Positions 1 to 7,602 of a stretch of DNA of 38,125 nucleotides are shown piece after piece. Made by a program: the position numbers and the translations under genes. Under the pieces are notes generated by a model, which saw only the letters and a program-made list of their open reading frames with translations, made no database searches and had not been told where the DNA came from. Every line of letters starts with the position of its first letter. Within the stretch, counting starts at the first letter, position 1. The DNA comes from a bacterium (lineage in GTDB: Bacteria; Krumholzibacteriota; Krumholzibacteriia; LZORAL124-64-63), in NCBI GenBank assembly GCA_003353795.1, contig PIVY01000025.1, forward strand, positions 1 to 38,125, in the 5' to 3' direction.

Positions 1-317
1 ACTCTCAGGGGCTGCGGCGCTGGGATCGTCGCAGAGCCACCGGCGAACGCCCCGACGAACAGGTCGGCCTCTCGCCCAAACGGATTGATCGTCCCGATTG
101 ACAAGACGTTCCAGATCCTCTGCTGAACTGCGTCTGTCAAAGCGTTGAACTCTGACACGTCCACGGAGTTCAGGACTTCCGAGGCCGTCATGGTCGCGCG
201 GTTCCGACTGCGATACACGGCGTTCAGGTCGCCGGCAGCGGCTTGGTCGGACATGGAGGAATAGCCACGGGCGAGCGGGTCGACTACAAGTTCCCCGCGG
301 AGGACATCAATATCCAT
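1..317 (-). CDS. Partial phage protein, probably structural-module (3' end outside window)
   Basis: An open frame starts at the ATG at 317 and runs off the left edge after 105 codons, so the C-terminus is missing. It was found by translating the edge directly. The start has a strong SD (GAGGTGAT, 2-3 nt before ATG), and a sigma70-like promoter lies immediately upstream at 334-362. The N-terminus reads MDIDVLRGELVVDPLARGYS, followed by a segment with an AVYRSRNR motif. This resembles a small protein family common in siphophage structural modules, with the pattern 'L..DPL.RGY..M.D....D.LN...R..NR'. Its molecular role is unknown to me. It sits after the replication genes behind its own promoter, so it probably begins a separate transcription unit. 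Confidence 0.75.
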   Translation of the reverse strand, partial: MDIDVLRGELVVDPLARGYSSMSDQAAAGDLNAVYRSRNRATMTASEVLNSVDVSEFNALTDAVQQRIWNVLSIGTINPFGREADLFVGAFAGGSATIPAPQPLR

Positions 318-319
318 AG

Positions 320-353
320 ATCACCTCAGCGGAATTATACCGCCGGAGGTGAT
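320..353 (-). promoter_or_regulatory. Dyad operator overlapping the -10 box of the left-edge promoter
   Basis: ATCACCTC at 320-327 is perfectly mirrored by GAGGTGAT at 346-353, and inside it GCGG (329-332) mirrors CCGC (340-343). The centre of the dyad is the TATAAT box. The gene-proximal arm contains the SD of the gene starting at 317. A repressor bound here would block RNA polymerase. A read-through transcript could also fold so that the SD is masked. The binding protein is unknown; the XRE protein at 15473-15712 is one candidate, but its own upstream palindrome is different. Confidence 0.6.
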
Positions 354-362
354 GGGTGGCAA
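334..362 (-). promoter_or_regulatory. Sigma70-type promoter, TTGCCA-N17-TATAAT
   Basis: On the minus strand TTGCCA (362-357) is separated by exactly 17 nt from a consensus TATAAT (339-334). The predicted start falls about 10-15 nt before the ATG at 317, leaving a very short leader that is almost entirely SD. This is one of the best promoter matches in the window, and it drives the partial gene at the left edge. Confidence 0.8.
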
Positions 363-375
363 GATGTTTGTCGCG

Positions 376-489
376 TCAGTGGGGCAGCCGCACGGCATTC
401 AGCAGCATCGCCGCCGCGAAACAGACCAGCGACCACGCCACCACGGCGAAAGCTACGGCCAGCCGCATCGTCAAGTCCCATCGCCTCAT
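376..489 (-). CDS. 37-residue single-pass membrane peptide
   Basis: ATG at 489 has a good SD (AAGGAG, 6-7 nt upstream) and lies 28 nt after the stop of the DnaB-like gene. The product has a short basic N-terminus (MRRWDLTMR), then one strongly hydrophobic helix of about 20 residues, then a short tail ending RLPH. This predicts one membrane segment with the N-terminus in. No family is recognisable. It is the last gene of its operon before the promoter at 334-362. Confidence 0.6.
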   Translation of the reverse strand: MRRWDLTMRLAVAFAVVAWSLVCFAAAMLLNAVRLPH

Positions 490-517
490 GGCTGCTCCTT
501 CCCTGCCGCTTGGGCGG

Positions 518-1843
518 CTACGTGTTCGGGGTCATTCTCAGGTACATCGGCTCCCACGCCAGGCTGACGCGGCGATCCGCGGGCCCCATCTCATCGGGCC
601 AGCCGATCTCGGGGCCGTGCCTGTTCTTGTCGAGACAGCCCCACAGGGCGTTGGTCTCCATCGGCTTGACGTGCTGGTCTTGAAGGTGCAGGAGTACGAT
701 CTGATCGGCGTCTTGCTCCAGGGCACCGGTCTCTTTCAGGTCGGTCTTGCGGGGCCGCATCTCTTTCTGCCCGGCCTGGGGCCTGCGGAACTGGGCCAGC
801 ACGATGCCCGGCAGGCCGTGCGATAGCAACATCCGCTTGAGGTCCGTGCTGATGTCCGAGAACATCTCGTATCGGCTGCGGCCGGGGCCTGTGAGCAGTT
901 GGAAGTAGTCAACGATAACAAGGGCGGGCTGGCCCACTTCATGCCGCATCCGCCGGATCTGGGCCGCGATGGCGGGCACCGTCCTGCTGCGGGTGTCGAT
1001 CCTCAATTGCCATCGGTCGATGGCCTGCTTGGCCAGGGCTAGCCTCACGCACTCCTCCGGGCTGGCCCTGCCACGTCGAACGTGCAGGGCGTCCACCTGG
1101 CCCATGTTGCAGCAGAGCCGGGCGGATAGCTCGGACTCGGACATCTCCCGGCTGACGTAGAGCACGGGCTTGGCACGCTCGCAGAGCCACGCCGCTATCT
1201 GGCAGGCGAGCGTCGTCTTGCCCCTGCCAGGCCGGGCGGCCAGGATCATGTAGTTGCCGGGCCTCATGCCGCCGGTGGCGAAGTCGAGGTCCGGGATGCC
1301 AAGGGCGAGGCCCTGGTCTCGAGTGGTGGCCGAGCGGATGACGTTGGCGGTGGTCGATGCCACGTCGCAGATGCCGCGGTCGTCTTGGCCACGCTCGAGC
1401 CCATACGCCTCGAGTTGCCATGCCGCCAGGATCTCGCCGGCGGGCTCGGCGTCACGGTAGGCTGCGGCCGATGCCGTGCCGGCCGCCTGGATGATGGCCC
1501 GCTTCGTGCTCTTGTCCCGCACCTGGCCGGCGTAGTACCGGGCGTTGGCGGTGTCGGGCACGTTGGCTACGATGTCGGCGATGTACTCGATGCCCCCGCA
1601 CGCCTCGAGCCGGCCCGTCGCCTGTAGCTCCCCTCTCACGCTCACGAGGTCTACCGGGTCGCCGCGGTCGGCAATGCTCGTGATGGCAGAGAAAAGCAAC
1701 TGGTGGGCAGGCCGGTAGAACGCCTCGGCCGTCACGAGATCACGCACAGACGCGATCCGGCTGGGCTCAATCACCATCGAGCCGAGCGTGCATACCTCGG
1801 CCTCGATGTTGCTCGGCGGGGTTCTGGTGGTGGGGTCGGCCAA
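518..1843 (-). CDS. DnaB-like replicative helicase
   Basis: Replicative 5'-3' helicase of the DnaB/RecA-fold family, expected to unwind the fork as a hexamer. Residues 8-110 match the DnaB N-terminal domain (SNIEAEV, then an EYIADI segment). The ATPase has Walker A ARPGRGKT (about 203-210), Walker B VIVDY (308-312), and a late KNRHGP arginine-finger motif like the KNRNGP of DnaB. I chose the TTG at 1843, which is preceded by GAGAGAA and gives 441 residues, typical for phage DnaB proteins. An upstream ATG at 1942 would overlap the preceding gene by 85 nt and add a low-complexity extension. No primase or polymerase is near, so host enzymes presumably complete the replisome. The preceding gene is a likely initiator or loader. 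Confidence 0.93.
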   Translation of the reverse strand: MADPTTRTPPSNIEAEVCTLGSMVIEPSRIASVRDLVTAEAFYRPAHQLLFSAITSIADRGDPVDLVSVRGELQATGRLEACGGIEYIADIVANVPDTANARYYAGQVRDKSTKRAIIQAAGTASAAAYRDAEPAGEILAAWQLEAYGLERGQDDRGICDVASTTANVIRSATTRDQGLALGIPDLDFATGGMRPGNYMILAARPGRGKTTLACQIAAWLCERAKPVLYVSREMSESELSARLCCNMGQVDALHVRRGRASPEECVRLALAKQAIDRWQLRIDTRSRTVPAIAAQIRRMRHEVGQPALVIVDYFQLLTGPGRSRYEMFSDISTDLKRMLLSHGLPGIVLAQFRRPQAGQKEMRPRKTDLKETGALEQDADQIVLLHLQDQHVKPMETNALWGCLDKNRHGPEIGWPDEMGPADRRVSLAWEPMYLRMTPNT

Positions 1844-1857
1844 TCGGGTTCTCTCGG

Positions 1858-2640
1858 TTAGGTGCCGTCGTTGGCAATGCCTTTGCGTTTGGCTTGTGGC
1901 GGTGGGGCCGCTAGTCGGTCGTTCCGTGCGTTCTGGACCCAAGTGCCGCTCCAGGTGACGGCCGTGTTTTGGCGGTCCAGGTACGACGCGAAGGCGGTGG
2001 TGAAGTCTGCGGCCATGATGCTCAGAGCATAATCAGCCCCGCCGTTGTGGCACCCGCCGTCCCGAATCACCTGCTGTACCCATGTGTCGAACCTGGCCAG
2101 CACGGGTATGTCGTTGTCCTTCTGTCGGGCAATGCGGAACTGGTCTCGGAGATGTGCCGTTGCTTTTGCCACCTGCGAGGCGTCGGCGATTGGCTTGTCG
2201 GGGCCCGCGTAAGGTGGTGTTTCATCGCCGTTACAATCTTTGATTGTAATAGCAGATGCAGAAGCAGAAGAAGAAGGGGACGTTACATTTTCATTACTGC
2301 CGCGTTTCGCCCTGTGCCTAGATACTCGCATCCTGTTAGCCTCTTTGGCCTTACGCTCCCTGTCAATACGCCGTGACAGTACTGTTACATCGCCGTTACG
2401 AAACGTTACATGTCCGCAGCCGCTCGCTTTAATCTCATGCAAAAGCGTGTCGGCTTCCTCTGGTGTGCATCCGAATACGCGAGCCCACGCGGCAAGTGAA
2501 CGGCGTTCAACACCACGCTTTTGCGATAGGTGCAATGTCGCAATGCACTGTATCCATGCCCCTTTGGCTGCGACGGATAGGCCGTCTGTGTCTGCCTTCC
2601 AGTCCTTGACGTAGAATTGCATCGCCGGGGCCTTGGCCAT
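1858..2640 (-). CDS. Replication initiator/helicase-loader-like winged-helix protein (YdaU/DUF1376-like)
   Basis: 260 residues. The N-terminus (MQFYVKDWKADTDGLSV, then KGAWIQCIATLH) matches the start of YdaU/DUF1376-type phage replication proteins: an aromatic-rich strand, then a helix with GAW. A basic segment (residues 80-120, rich in R and K) follows, then a serine-rich linker, and a C-terminal helical part that could contact the helicase. The ATG at 2640 overlaps the stop of the HNH gene (TGATG) and has a GGGGG SD; a GTG one codon earlier is also possible. It directly precedes the DnaB-like helicase, which supports an initiator or loader role by analogy. The exact family is uncertain. Confidence 0.7.
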   Translation of the reverse strand: MAKAPAMQFYVKDWKADTDGLSVAAKGAWIQCIATLHLSQKRGVERRSLAAWARVFGCTPEEADTLLHEIKASGCGHVTFRNGDVTVLSRRIDRERKAKEANRMRVSRHRAKRGSNENVTSPSSSASASAITIKDCNGDETPPYAGPDKPIADASQVAKATAHLRDQFRIARQKDNDIPVLARFDTWVQQVIRDGGCHNGGADYALSIMAADFTTAFASYLDRQNTAVTWSGTWVQNARNDRLAAPPPQAKRKGIANDGT

Positions 2641-3218
2641 CACTTCCCCCCTTTGCGCGGCTTCGGTTGCTTCGTGGCTAACCTCTCAGCTGCTTCGATG
2701 TGGGCCACCATCGTACGCTTCGTTGCGTCGTCCCAGACATTCAGGAAATGCCGCAGCGGGTGGTGCTCGGGATCGAGATACAAATACGGGATGTACGGGG
2801 AAGCTTCGCGGACGCCCTGGAGATACCAACTCACAGCGAAATACTGGGCTGATGTCCAGTCTTTCACGAGTTCATCGATTTCCACGCCTTCGGGGACGAT
2901 GGATTTCAAATACTCCGTGACCGCTATTTTAGACGTGTCGCTTATCATCTCGTCAGGCGTGGGCTCTGAGGCGACATCGTGATGCTTCGCGTGGCAGTCC
3001 TCACACAGGGCCACCAGATCCTGCGTCATCTCAGCCCCCAGGTTCTCGTATGTTCGATGGTGAACGCTCAGCGGTGCCTTGTCGCTGTTGCATAGCTGGC
3101 ACCTCTCCCCCGCGAAGGCAACGGCACCCCGCCTCCGTTTCTTCCACTCGGGCGTCTTCAGGTAGTCCTCGTACTTCATCTTGCGGAGTTGGGTCAAGCG
3201 GCCTGCTGTGATACTCAT
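2640..3218 (-). CDS. HNH endonuclease-domain protein
   Basis: 192 residues. An HNH fold occupies roughly residues 15-75: TPEWKKRR, CQLC, then LSVHHRTYENLG and LVALCEDCHAKHH. The two Cys pairs would hold structural zinc and the HH and terminal H would be catalytic. The C-terminal 110 residues are helical, rich in W and Y, and not recognised. I chose the ATG at 3218 because AGAGGT lies 5 nt before it; in-frame ATGs at 3299 and 3284 lack well-spaced SDs and fall inside a structured leader. It opens an operon with the initiator-like and helicase genes. It could be a homing-type nuclease, or a replication or packaging accessory. Confidence 0.8.
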   Translation of the reverse strand: MSITAGRLTQLRKMKYEDYLKTPEWKKRRRGAVAFAGERCQLCNSDKAPLSVHHRTYENLGAEMTQDLVALCEDCHAKHHDVASEPTPDEMISDTSKIAVTEYLKSIVPEGVEIDELVKDWTSAQYFAVSWYLQGVREASPYIPYLYLDPEHHPLRHFLNVWDDATKRTMVAHIEAAERLATKQPKPRKGGK

Positions 3219-3337
3219 GGGGCACCTCTGCGCAAAGCGGTGGCCCGAACGGTTGTGGTAGATACGAACCGTGAGGTGCCGCATCGCCGTCCGGGCCATC
3301 GCCTTGTAGCTAGATTTCGGATGTTCATATCTACCAC
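3219..3337 (-). promoter_or_regulatory. Structured mRNA leader with SD-masking potential
   Basis: The predicted transcript begins near 3337 with GUGGUAGAUAUGAAC (3337-3323), which pairs over 15 positions (one G-U) with GUUCGUAUCUACCAC (3269-3255). Further in, GGCACCUC at about 3280-3273 is perfectly complementary to GAGGUGCC, the SD segment before the ATG at 3218. UGGCCCG (about 3298-3292) can also pair with CGGGCCA downstream of the long stem. These pairings are partly exclusive, as expected of a leader that switches between exposing and masking the ribosome site. The alternative is that part of it is coding from ATG 3299. Confidence 0.5.
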
Positions 3338-3343
3338 GCTCCC

Positions 3344-3372
3344 ATTGTAACTCACCCCGCCCCGGCTTTCAA
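3344..3372 (-). promoter_or_regulatory. Sigma70-type promoter, TTGAAA-N17-TACAAT
   Basis: On the minus strand TTGAAA (3372-3367) and TACAAT (3349-3344) are separated by exactly 17 nt, with five of six matches in each box. The -35 overlaps the last codons of the zinc-ribbon gene ending at 3369. The predicted start (about 3337) coincides with the first base of the long leader stem. It should transcribe the HNH, initiator and helicase genes. Confidence 0.75.
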
Positions 3373-3584
3373 GTGCTGGTTGCGGTATATGTGCCGCCTG
3401 GCCGCGGGCACGAGCAGGTGTATTGAGCCACCGGCCCGCCGTCGCCCACGGTGTCCTTCAGCAGCACGGGGGCCCCGCATTGTGGGCACTGGCCCTGTGC
3501 TGGGGCTGAGTAGTAGTGGCCTGGTATCTGTTGGATTCGATAGGGGCACGTTTCACAGTTCGGTCCTTCGCCTTCAGCCATCAT
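3369..3584 (-). CDS. Small zinc-ribbon protein
   Basis: 71 residues with three Cys clusters: CETC near residue 10, CPQC near 33, and a CSC near 58. This fits a treble-clef or zinc-ribbon fold that binds one or two zinc ions. The ATG at 3584 overlaps the preceding stop (ATGATG). It ends at the promoter for the replication operon. Family and target are unknown; it may bind nucleic acid or protein. Confidence 0.7.
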   Translation of the reverse strand: MMAEGEGPNCETCPYRIQQIPGHYYSAPAQGQCPQCGAPVLLKDTVGDGGPVAQYTCSCPRPGGTYTATST

Positions 3585-3748
3585 TCACCACTCTCTCTCG
3601 CCCACGCCGCGTAGTCGGCCCAGGCACGCTGCCAAGCGTTCTCGGCGTCTTGGTCCGTCCAGGCGTCCGCGTGGGGAGCCACAGCGGCGTTGTACCCCAG
3701 CACGAACCACGACCGCAGGGCCGCCTTGGTGTCGTCGGTGATGCTCAT
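3581..3748 (-). CDS. 55-residue protein of unknown function
   Basis: ATG at 3748 overlaps the preceding stop by ATGA and has an AGGAG SD. The product is acidic and rich in Trp and Ala (AWTDQDAENAWQRAWADYAAW), probably helical, with no Cys motif or membrane segment. It resembles small phage proteins with a repeated 'W..A...W' pattern, but I cannot name a family. Confidence 0.65.
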   Translation of the reverse strand: MSITDDTKAALRSWFVLGYNAAVAPHADAWTDQDAENAWQRAWADYAAWARESGE

Positions 3749-4029
3749 GGCGTCTCCTCTCCCGCCCCATTGATCTTCGCCTGCCGCTGCGTCCTGAGTG
3801 CCATGATCCGCTCCCACCGCCTCGTGCCCCGCTTGGGCTTGCGGACCCGCTCGCAATCCTCGCACACGCCGGGCTCGGCATACTCGCAGACATGGTGCTC
3901 TCGATCGGCGATGCCAGCCCGGACGCGACGTTCGGACTCGGCCTTGTCTCTCGGCGGTGAGCCCGGCTTGACGACGCTGCCGAAGAAGTCCGAGATGCGG
4001 CGGGCCTTGATGTGGGTGACGTGGTTCAT
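3745..4029 (-). CDS. 94-residue basic protein with Cys cluster, unknown function
   Basis: ATG at 4029 overlaps the preceding stop (ATGA). The product is basic, with a central CEYAEPGVCEDC segment (two cysteines 7 apart, then CxxC spacing) that could bind zinc, and a C-terminal RRWERIMALRTQRQAK helix. A small nucleic-acid-binding protein is plausible. No family is recognised. Confidence 0.65.
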   Translation of the reverse strand: MNHVTHIKARRISDFFGSVVKPGSPPRDKAESERRVRAGIADREHHVCEYAEPGVCEDCERVRKPKRGTRRWERIMALRTQRQAKINGAGEETP

Positions 4030-4259
4030 GCCTTACTCCTTCCCCACGCGATGTAGCCGTGGATGGCGAGTGCGAAGAACGACGCGTCCCGACAGGTCAA
4101 CGCGACCATGCCCGCGGCCAGGTGAATCAGGGCCGACGCAGCGTTCGTGACCATCCAGATCAGGAAGCACGCCCGCCGGCGGTGATTGTTCAGCACGACG
4201 CCGGTGATGGCCCCGATGGTGACGAGTACGCCGATGGCTTCCCAGGCGAGAGGGGTCAT
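4026..4259 (-). CDS. Small multi-pass membrane protein
   Basis: 77 residues. ATG at 4259 overlaps the methyltransferase stop (TAATG). Three hydrophobic stretches (about residues 8-25, 32-55 and 60-73) are separated by a basic NNHRRR loop, predicting two or three membrane helices. It could be a superinfection-exclusion or holin-like protein, but it sits among DNA-modification genes and nothing in the sequence decides its function. Confidence 0.65.
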   Translation of the reverse strand: MTPLAWEAIGVLVTIGAITGVVLNNHRRRACFLIWMVTNAASALIHLAAGMVALTCRDASFFALAIHGYIAWGRSKA

Positions 4260-5224
4260 TAGAATAGGTTCCCTTGCTTCCATACCTCGCCGGCCGCGGC
4301 ACAGTTCGTCACGGCCTGCCGGTAGTAGCTTGGCTTGAGTTCGATGCCGACGCCCTTGCGGCCGTTGGCCACCGCCCCGTAGACCTCGGAGCCCACGCCC
4401 ATGAACGGAGTGAGGACCGTCTCGCCCGGGTTCGTCCAGAGCACGCAGGCCCGTGCGATCACGTCAAGTTGTAGCGGGTGCATGTGCTTCTCGTCGTCGT
4501 CGTCCCGGCTCTCTTTGTATGGGACCACGTTGCCGATGCGGATGTCGTCCCAGAAGCAGGAGGCATACTGCCGCCAGATCCAGTGCGAGTATCGGTTCTC
4601 TATCTGGTTGCCCTTCCAGTTGCGATACCGCAGCAGGTCGCCGGGGATCTCGCGTTCGCCCGCGTAGTCGGTCAGCCCTTGCGGGTGGGCCACCGGCTCA
4701 GGATTCTCCCCGTGCTTGCGGAAGGGGATCAGGTAGTCGGCTGCGGCCACGTTGGATTGTACCGAATCCTCTACGATGGTTCGATGGGCCAGGGCCTTGG
4801 CCATCGTGCGGTTGCGGACACTGAGCGGCTCTTTCCAGATACAGATCCTCGGCAGGTACTCGAAGCCATGCCGCTCGTGCAGCCGGATAATGTCGCCGGG
4901 AAAGTCGCTGTGCCCGGCCACGTTCGCCCCCGCCTTCGGAACGTCCATGCAATGCACGGCGCAGATCCGGCCGGGCATAAGGATGCGGGCCACCTCCGAC
5001 ACGATGAACTCGTAGTGCTCGAAGAACTCGGCGTAGGTGTCGGCGTTCGACAGGTCGCGTGGCGAGCTGCTGTAGTTGTACAACGCCCCGCCTGACTCAG
5101 TTGCGAACGGGGGCGAGTACACGCACAGGCCCATCGACTCGGCGGGCAAGGTCGGCAGCACCTCGCACGAGTCGCCGTTGTAGAGGGCGTATTGGTCGGT
5201 TGTTACTTGGTCAATGACTGGCAT
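4259..5224 (-). CDS. DNA methyltransferase, N4-cytosine/N6-adenine type
   Basis: 321 residues, expected to transfer a methyl group from S-adenosylmethionine to an exocyclic amino group in DNA. The catalytic motif SPPF is at residues 37-40 and the SAM-binding FMGVGSE motif lies near the C-terminus (about 275-281), followed by GVGIELKPSYY. This order (catalytic motif before SAM site) is the beta arrangement of the N6_N4_Mtase family; SPPF rather than NPPY favours N4-cytosine. ATG at 5224 has an AAGGAG SD and overlaps the ParB-like gene by 22 nt. No cognate restriction enzyme is nearby, so protecting phage DNA from host restriction is the likely purpose. Confidence 0.88.
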   Translation of the reverse strand: MPVIDQVTTDQYALYNGDSCEVLPTLPAESMGLCVYSPPFATESGGALYNYSSSPRDLSNADTYAEFFEHYEFIVSEVARILMPGRICAVHCMDVPKAGANVAGHSDFPGDIIRLHERHGFEYLPRICIWKEPLSVRNRTMAKALAHRTIVEDSVQSNVAAADYLIPFRKHGENPEPVAHPQGLTDYAGEREIPGDLLRYRNWKGNQIENRYSHWIWRQYASCFWDDIRIGNVVPYKESRDDDDEKHMHPLQLDVIARACVLWTNPGETVLTPFMGVGSEVYGAVANGRKGVGIELKPSYYRQAVTNCAAAGEVWKQGNLF

Positions 5225-6060
5225 GTACTTCTCCTTTGCGTCCCATGAACCGATGTGATGATGTCGCCCAGCGAGATGCGGCCAATACGCTTACATCGCC
5301 GGTCCTGCCGCCACGCCTCATAGCACCACCACGCCCGCTCGATGATGTCTTTGAGGTTGTCGTATCCCGCCGTCCGCTTCTCTGCTCGGCGTATCGCCAT
5401 GTGTTCACTGAGGGCCTGCACGCCATCTCGGCCACGCTTGTCCTTCGTCCCGGCGTCTGCGTCCACGGCGGACCAGAACGGCCCCGCCTTCTCTACGTGG
5501 TCCCGCCGGATCGCCAACAGCATCGGTGCTATCAAGATGGTATTCCTCGCTGTGAGGCCGAGGCCATCCAGTGCGATGAGTTGCCGCTTCCACTTCTTGA
5601 CCAGCTTGTACGGATCGCCGTCGAATGTCCCCGTGTCGGCGAGTTTGAGTTGCGTGAAGAACGCACACCCGATAAGCAGGGGCGAACCGAGAGCGAACTT
5701 GTTCTCTCTCGTGGCCCCGAATATCCGGTCGCACGGCTTCATTACAGCCCGGCCCGAATCCGCTTGCTCGTACAGAGCCTTCGCCCCGGCTGCGTTTCTC
5801 ACCTCAAACAACAGCACCGTCACCTTGCCGTCTGGTGGGAGTTGCGACAGCCCGCGATGCCACCTATAGGCCCGCGTGTGGCCGTCGATCTTCCACCTGA
5901 TCTCTCCGCGAATCGTGGCGGCCATCACGACACAATGCATCGGGCTGTAGTCGTCAAGGTGTCGCGATGATCTCGCCCTGCGTTCTGTGTCGCGTTGTAC
6001 TGGGTTGTCTGGTACGTCTACCCAATCCGATACACTAATATCGATTACTGGTGTAGCCAT
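5203..6060 (-). CDS. ParB/sulfiredoxin-fold protein
   Basis: 285 residues. The N-terminal third carries WKIDGHTRAYRW (near residue 56), the DGxxR signature of the ParB N-terminal/sulfiredoxin fold found in many phage proteins next to DNA methyltransferases and helicases. The rest is helical with several Trp and Arg residues, possibly DNA-contacting. ATG at 6060 is preceded by AGGAG and overlaps the helicase stop by 16 nt. Members of this fold include nucleases, CTP-dependent partition proteins and methyltransferase accessories; context suggests a DNA-metabolism role rather than plasmid partition. Confidence 0.7.
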   Translation of the reverse strand: MATPVIDISVSDWVDVPDNPVQRDTERRARSSRHLDDYSPMHCVVMAATIRGEIRWKIDGHTRAYRWHRGLSQLPPDGKVTVLLFEVRNAAGAKALYEQADSGRAVMKPCDRIFGATRENKFALGSPLLIGCAFFTQLKLADTGTFDGDPYKLVKKWKRQLIALDGLGLTARNTILIAPMLLAIRRDHVEKAGPFWSAVDADAGTKDKRGRDGVQALSEHMAIRRAEKRTAGYDNLKDIIERAWWCYEAWRQDRRCKRIGRISLGDIITSVHGTQRRSTCQSLTK

Positions 6061-7427
6061 GTCGGCATCTCCTCTTCCGTGTCAAACGTCATTGCCCTAT
6101 CGATCTTCATGGCGTCACCCATGTGAGCCACGAGTGAAGAGAACATATTGTCCACCTGTGCGGACTTGCGTTTCAGGTTTTCGAGTACGCGGATCTCGCC
6201 TTCGGTTGTGAAGATGTCCACCGTCACCGGCTTGCATTGGCCGAACCGCCAGCACCTGCGGACGGCCTGATAGTACTGCTCGTAGGAATGCGAGGGGAAC
6301 GTGGTCACCCGGCTGCAGTGCTGCCAATTCAAGCCGAACGCTCCAATCTTCGGCTTGATGACGATCCGCTTGAGCTCCCCTGATTGGAACGCGATCAGCC
6401 GTTCCTCCTTCTGCTCGACGGACATCGACCCGGCCACCTGCAAGGCGTCCGGGATCAGCTTGGCGAGCAGGTCGCCTTCCGCGTTCAGGTGGCACCACGA
6501 GACAGACGGGCCATCGACGGCGGCGACGGTTTCGGCTACCGCCTCGCATCGTTCCATTATCGTGGCCCTCCGTTCGGCCCTCTGCTCCGGCAGCGACACC
6601 GCCGGCAGGGAGAACAGCATGTCCGGCCGGACAGCCCCGGCCCCGATCTTGTGCTCGCGTTCTCGCAGGGGCGGCAGGATGAACCCGTCGTCCTCGAATC
6701 CCAGGTCGGAAGGCTTGCGACAGGCCCTCGCCCACGAGCACACCCACTTCCAGAACGGCTCGGCTGCGTGGCCACGGAAGCGATACTTCGCCCGGCCCCA
6801 TCCGAGATAGTCCTTCTTGGTTTCCTGCTTAAAGAACCGCGAGAGCATATCCTCGAAGCCGAGATACCCAAGGGCCTCGGAGGATGTGCCCAACTCGAAG
6901 AAGTCATTCGGGGCGGCCGTCGCCGTGCAGAGCAGGCGGTACGGAACCTTCCGCATGAACACGGTGATCTCTTGCCGTCGCTTCGCCTTCGCGTGCTTGA
7001 TGGCCGACGACTCGTCACAGACCACGCCGTCGAAGTCGGCCGGGTCGAAGTGATGCAGCCGCTCGTAGTTCGTGATGACGATCCCGCCGCCGTGCTGCCC
7101 ATCGTTTGACCGCGTGACCGTGATGCCGAACTTCTCGCCCTCGCGGATTGTCTGCGGTGCGACGGCAAGCGGAGCCAGGATCAGGACCGGCCGGTTGGTC
7201 TTGCGTAGGACGTTCTCTGCCCACACAAGCTGCATCGGCGTCTTGCCCAGCCCGCAGTCGGCGAAGATAGCCCCGCGGCCTTTCTGGATTGCCCACTCCA
7301 CGAGATCCCGCTGGAACGGGAATAGGAACTCCGGCATCCAGAGCGGATCGAACCCGTGCAGGCCGCCAAGCTGCGACTTGCGGAGGATGAAGTCGGCGTA
7401 CTCGCTGGTCTTGTCCATGATTGTCAT
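6045..7427 (-). CDS. SNF2-like DEAD/DEAH helicase
   Basis: 460 residues with a complete superfamily 2 helicase core: FQRDLVEWA (Q-motif-like, about 39-47), Walker A CGLGKT (58-63), VCDESSAIKH as motif II (138-141 is DESS), and a late motif VI QAVRRCWRFGQ preceded by GLNWQHCSRVTTFPS. This is the SNF2/Rad54-like type common in phages beside VRR-NUC and RecB-like nucleases, where it probably remodels or translocates on DNA during replication or recombination. I chose ATG 7427, which overlaps the stop of the preceding 55-residue gene (ATGA). A longer frame to 7646 would run over that gene. Confidence 0.88.
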   Translation of the reverse strand: MTIMDKTSEYADFILRKSQLGGLHGFDPLWMPEFLFPFQRDLVEWAIQKGRGAIFADCGLGKTPMQLVWAENVLRKTNRPVLILAPLAVAPQTIREGEKFGITVTRSNDGQHGGGIVITNYERLHHFDPADFDGVVCDESSAIKHAKAKRRQEITVFMRKVPYRLLCTATAAPNDFFELGTSSEALGYLGFEDMLSRFFKQETKKDYLGWGRAKYRFRGHAAEPFWKWVCSWARACRKPSDLGFEDDGFILPPLREREHKIGAGAVRPDMLFSLPAVSLPEQRAERRATIMERCEAVAETVAAVDGPSVSWCHLNAEGDLLAKLIPDALQVAGSMSVEQKEERLIAFQSGELKRIVIKPKIGAFGLNWQHCSRVTTFPSHSYEQYYQAVRRCWRFGQCKPVTVDIFTTEGEIRVLENLKRKSAQVDNMFSSLVAHMGDAMKIDRAMTFDTEEEMPTWLHQ

Positions 7428-7591
7428 CTCGCCACCCTCACCGCAGGCGGCTCCGGGCAGCCCACCGGCCGGCTCGTGGGCTTCTCGGGGATCGGCACCT
7501 TGATGCTCGGGAACCGAATCGGCGGTCGGCAGGACCAGAGGAACATGGTGGCCAGGAGTAGGGCGTACCAGAAGGGCTTCGGGTTGGTCAT
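7424..7591 (-). CDS. 55-residue signal-anchored, lipoprotein-like peptide
   Basis: Translated by eye from ATG 7591, with GGAGA 5 nt upstream; its stop overlaps the helicase start (ATGA). The N-terminus is MTNPKPFWYALLLATMFLWSC: a hydrophobic core ending in Cys 21, like a lipobox although Trp before the last small residue is unusual. A Pro-rich tail follows (VPIPEKPTSRPVGCPEPP). An outer-membrane lipoprotein or single-pass membrane peptide is plausible. No family is recognised. Confidence 0.6.
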   Translation of the reverse strand: MTNPKPFWYALLLATMFLWSCRPPIRFPSIKVPIPEKPTSRPVGCPEPPAVRVAR

Positions 7592-7602
7592 ATCGTCTCC
7601 AT

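Noticed and set aside
1844..1942. N-terminal extension of the DnaB-like protein from ATG 1942
   Set aside because: Adds 33 Arg/Thr-rich residues lacking homology to DnaB and overlaps the previous gene by 85 nt; TTG 1843 has an SD.
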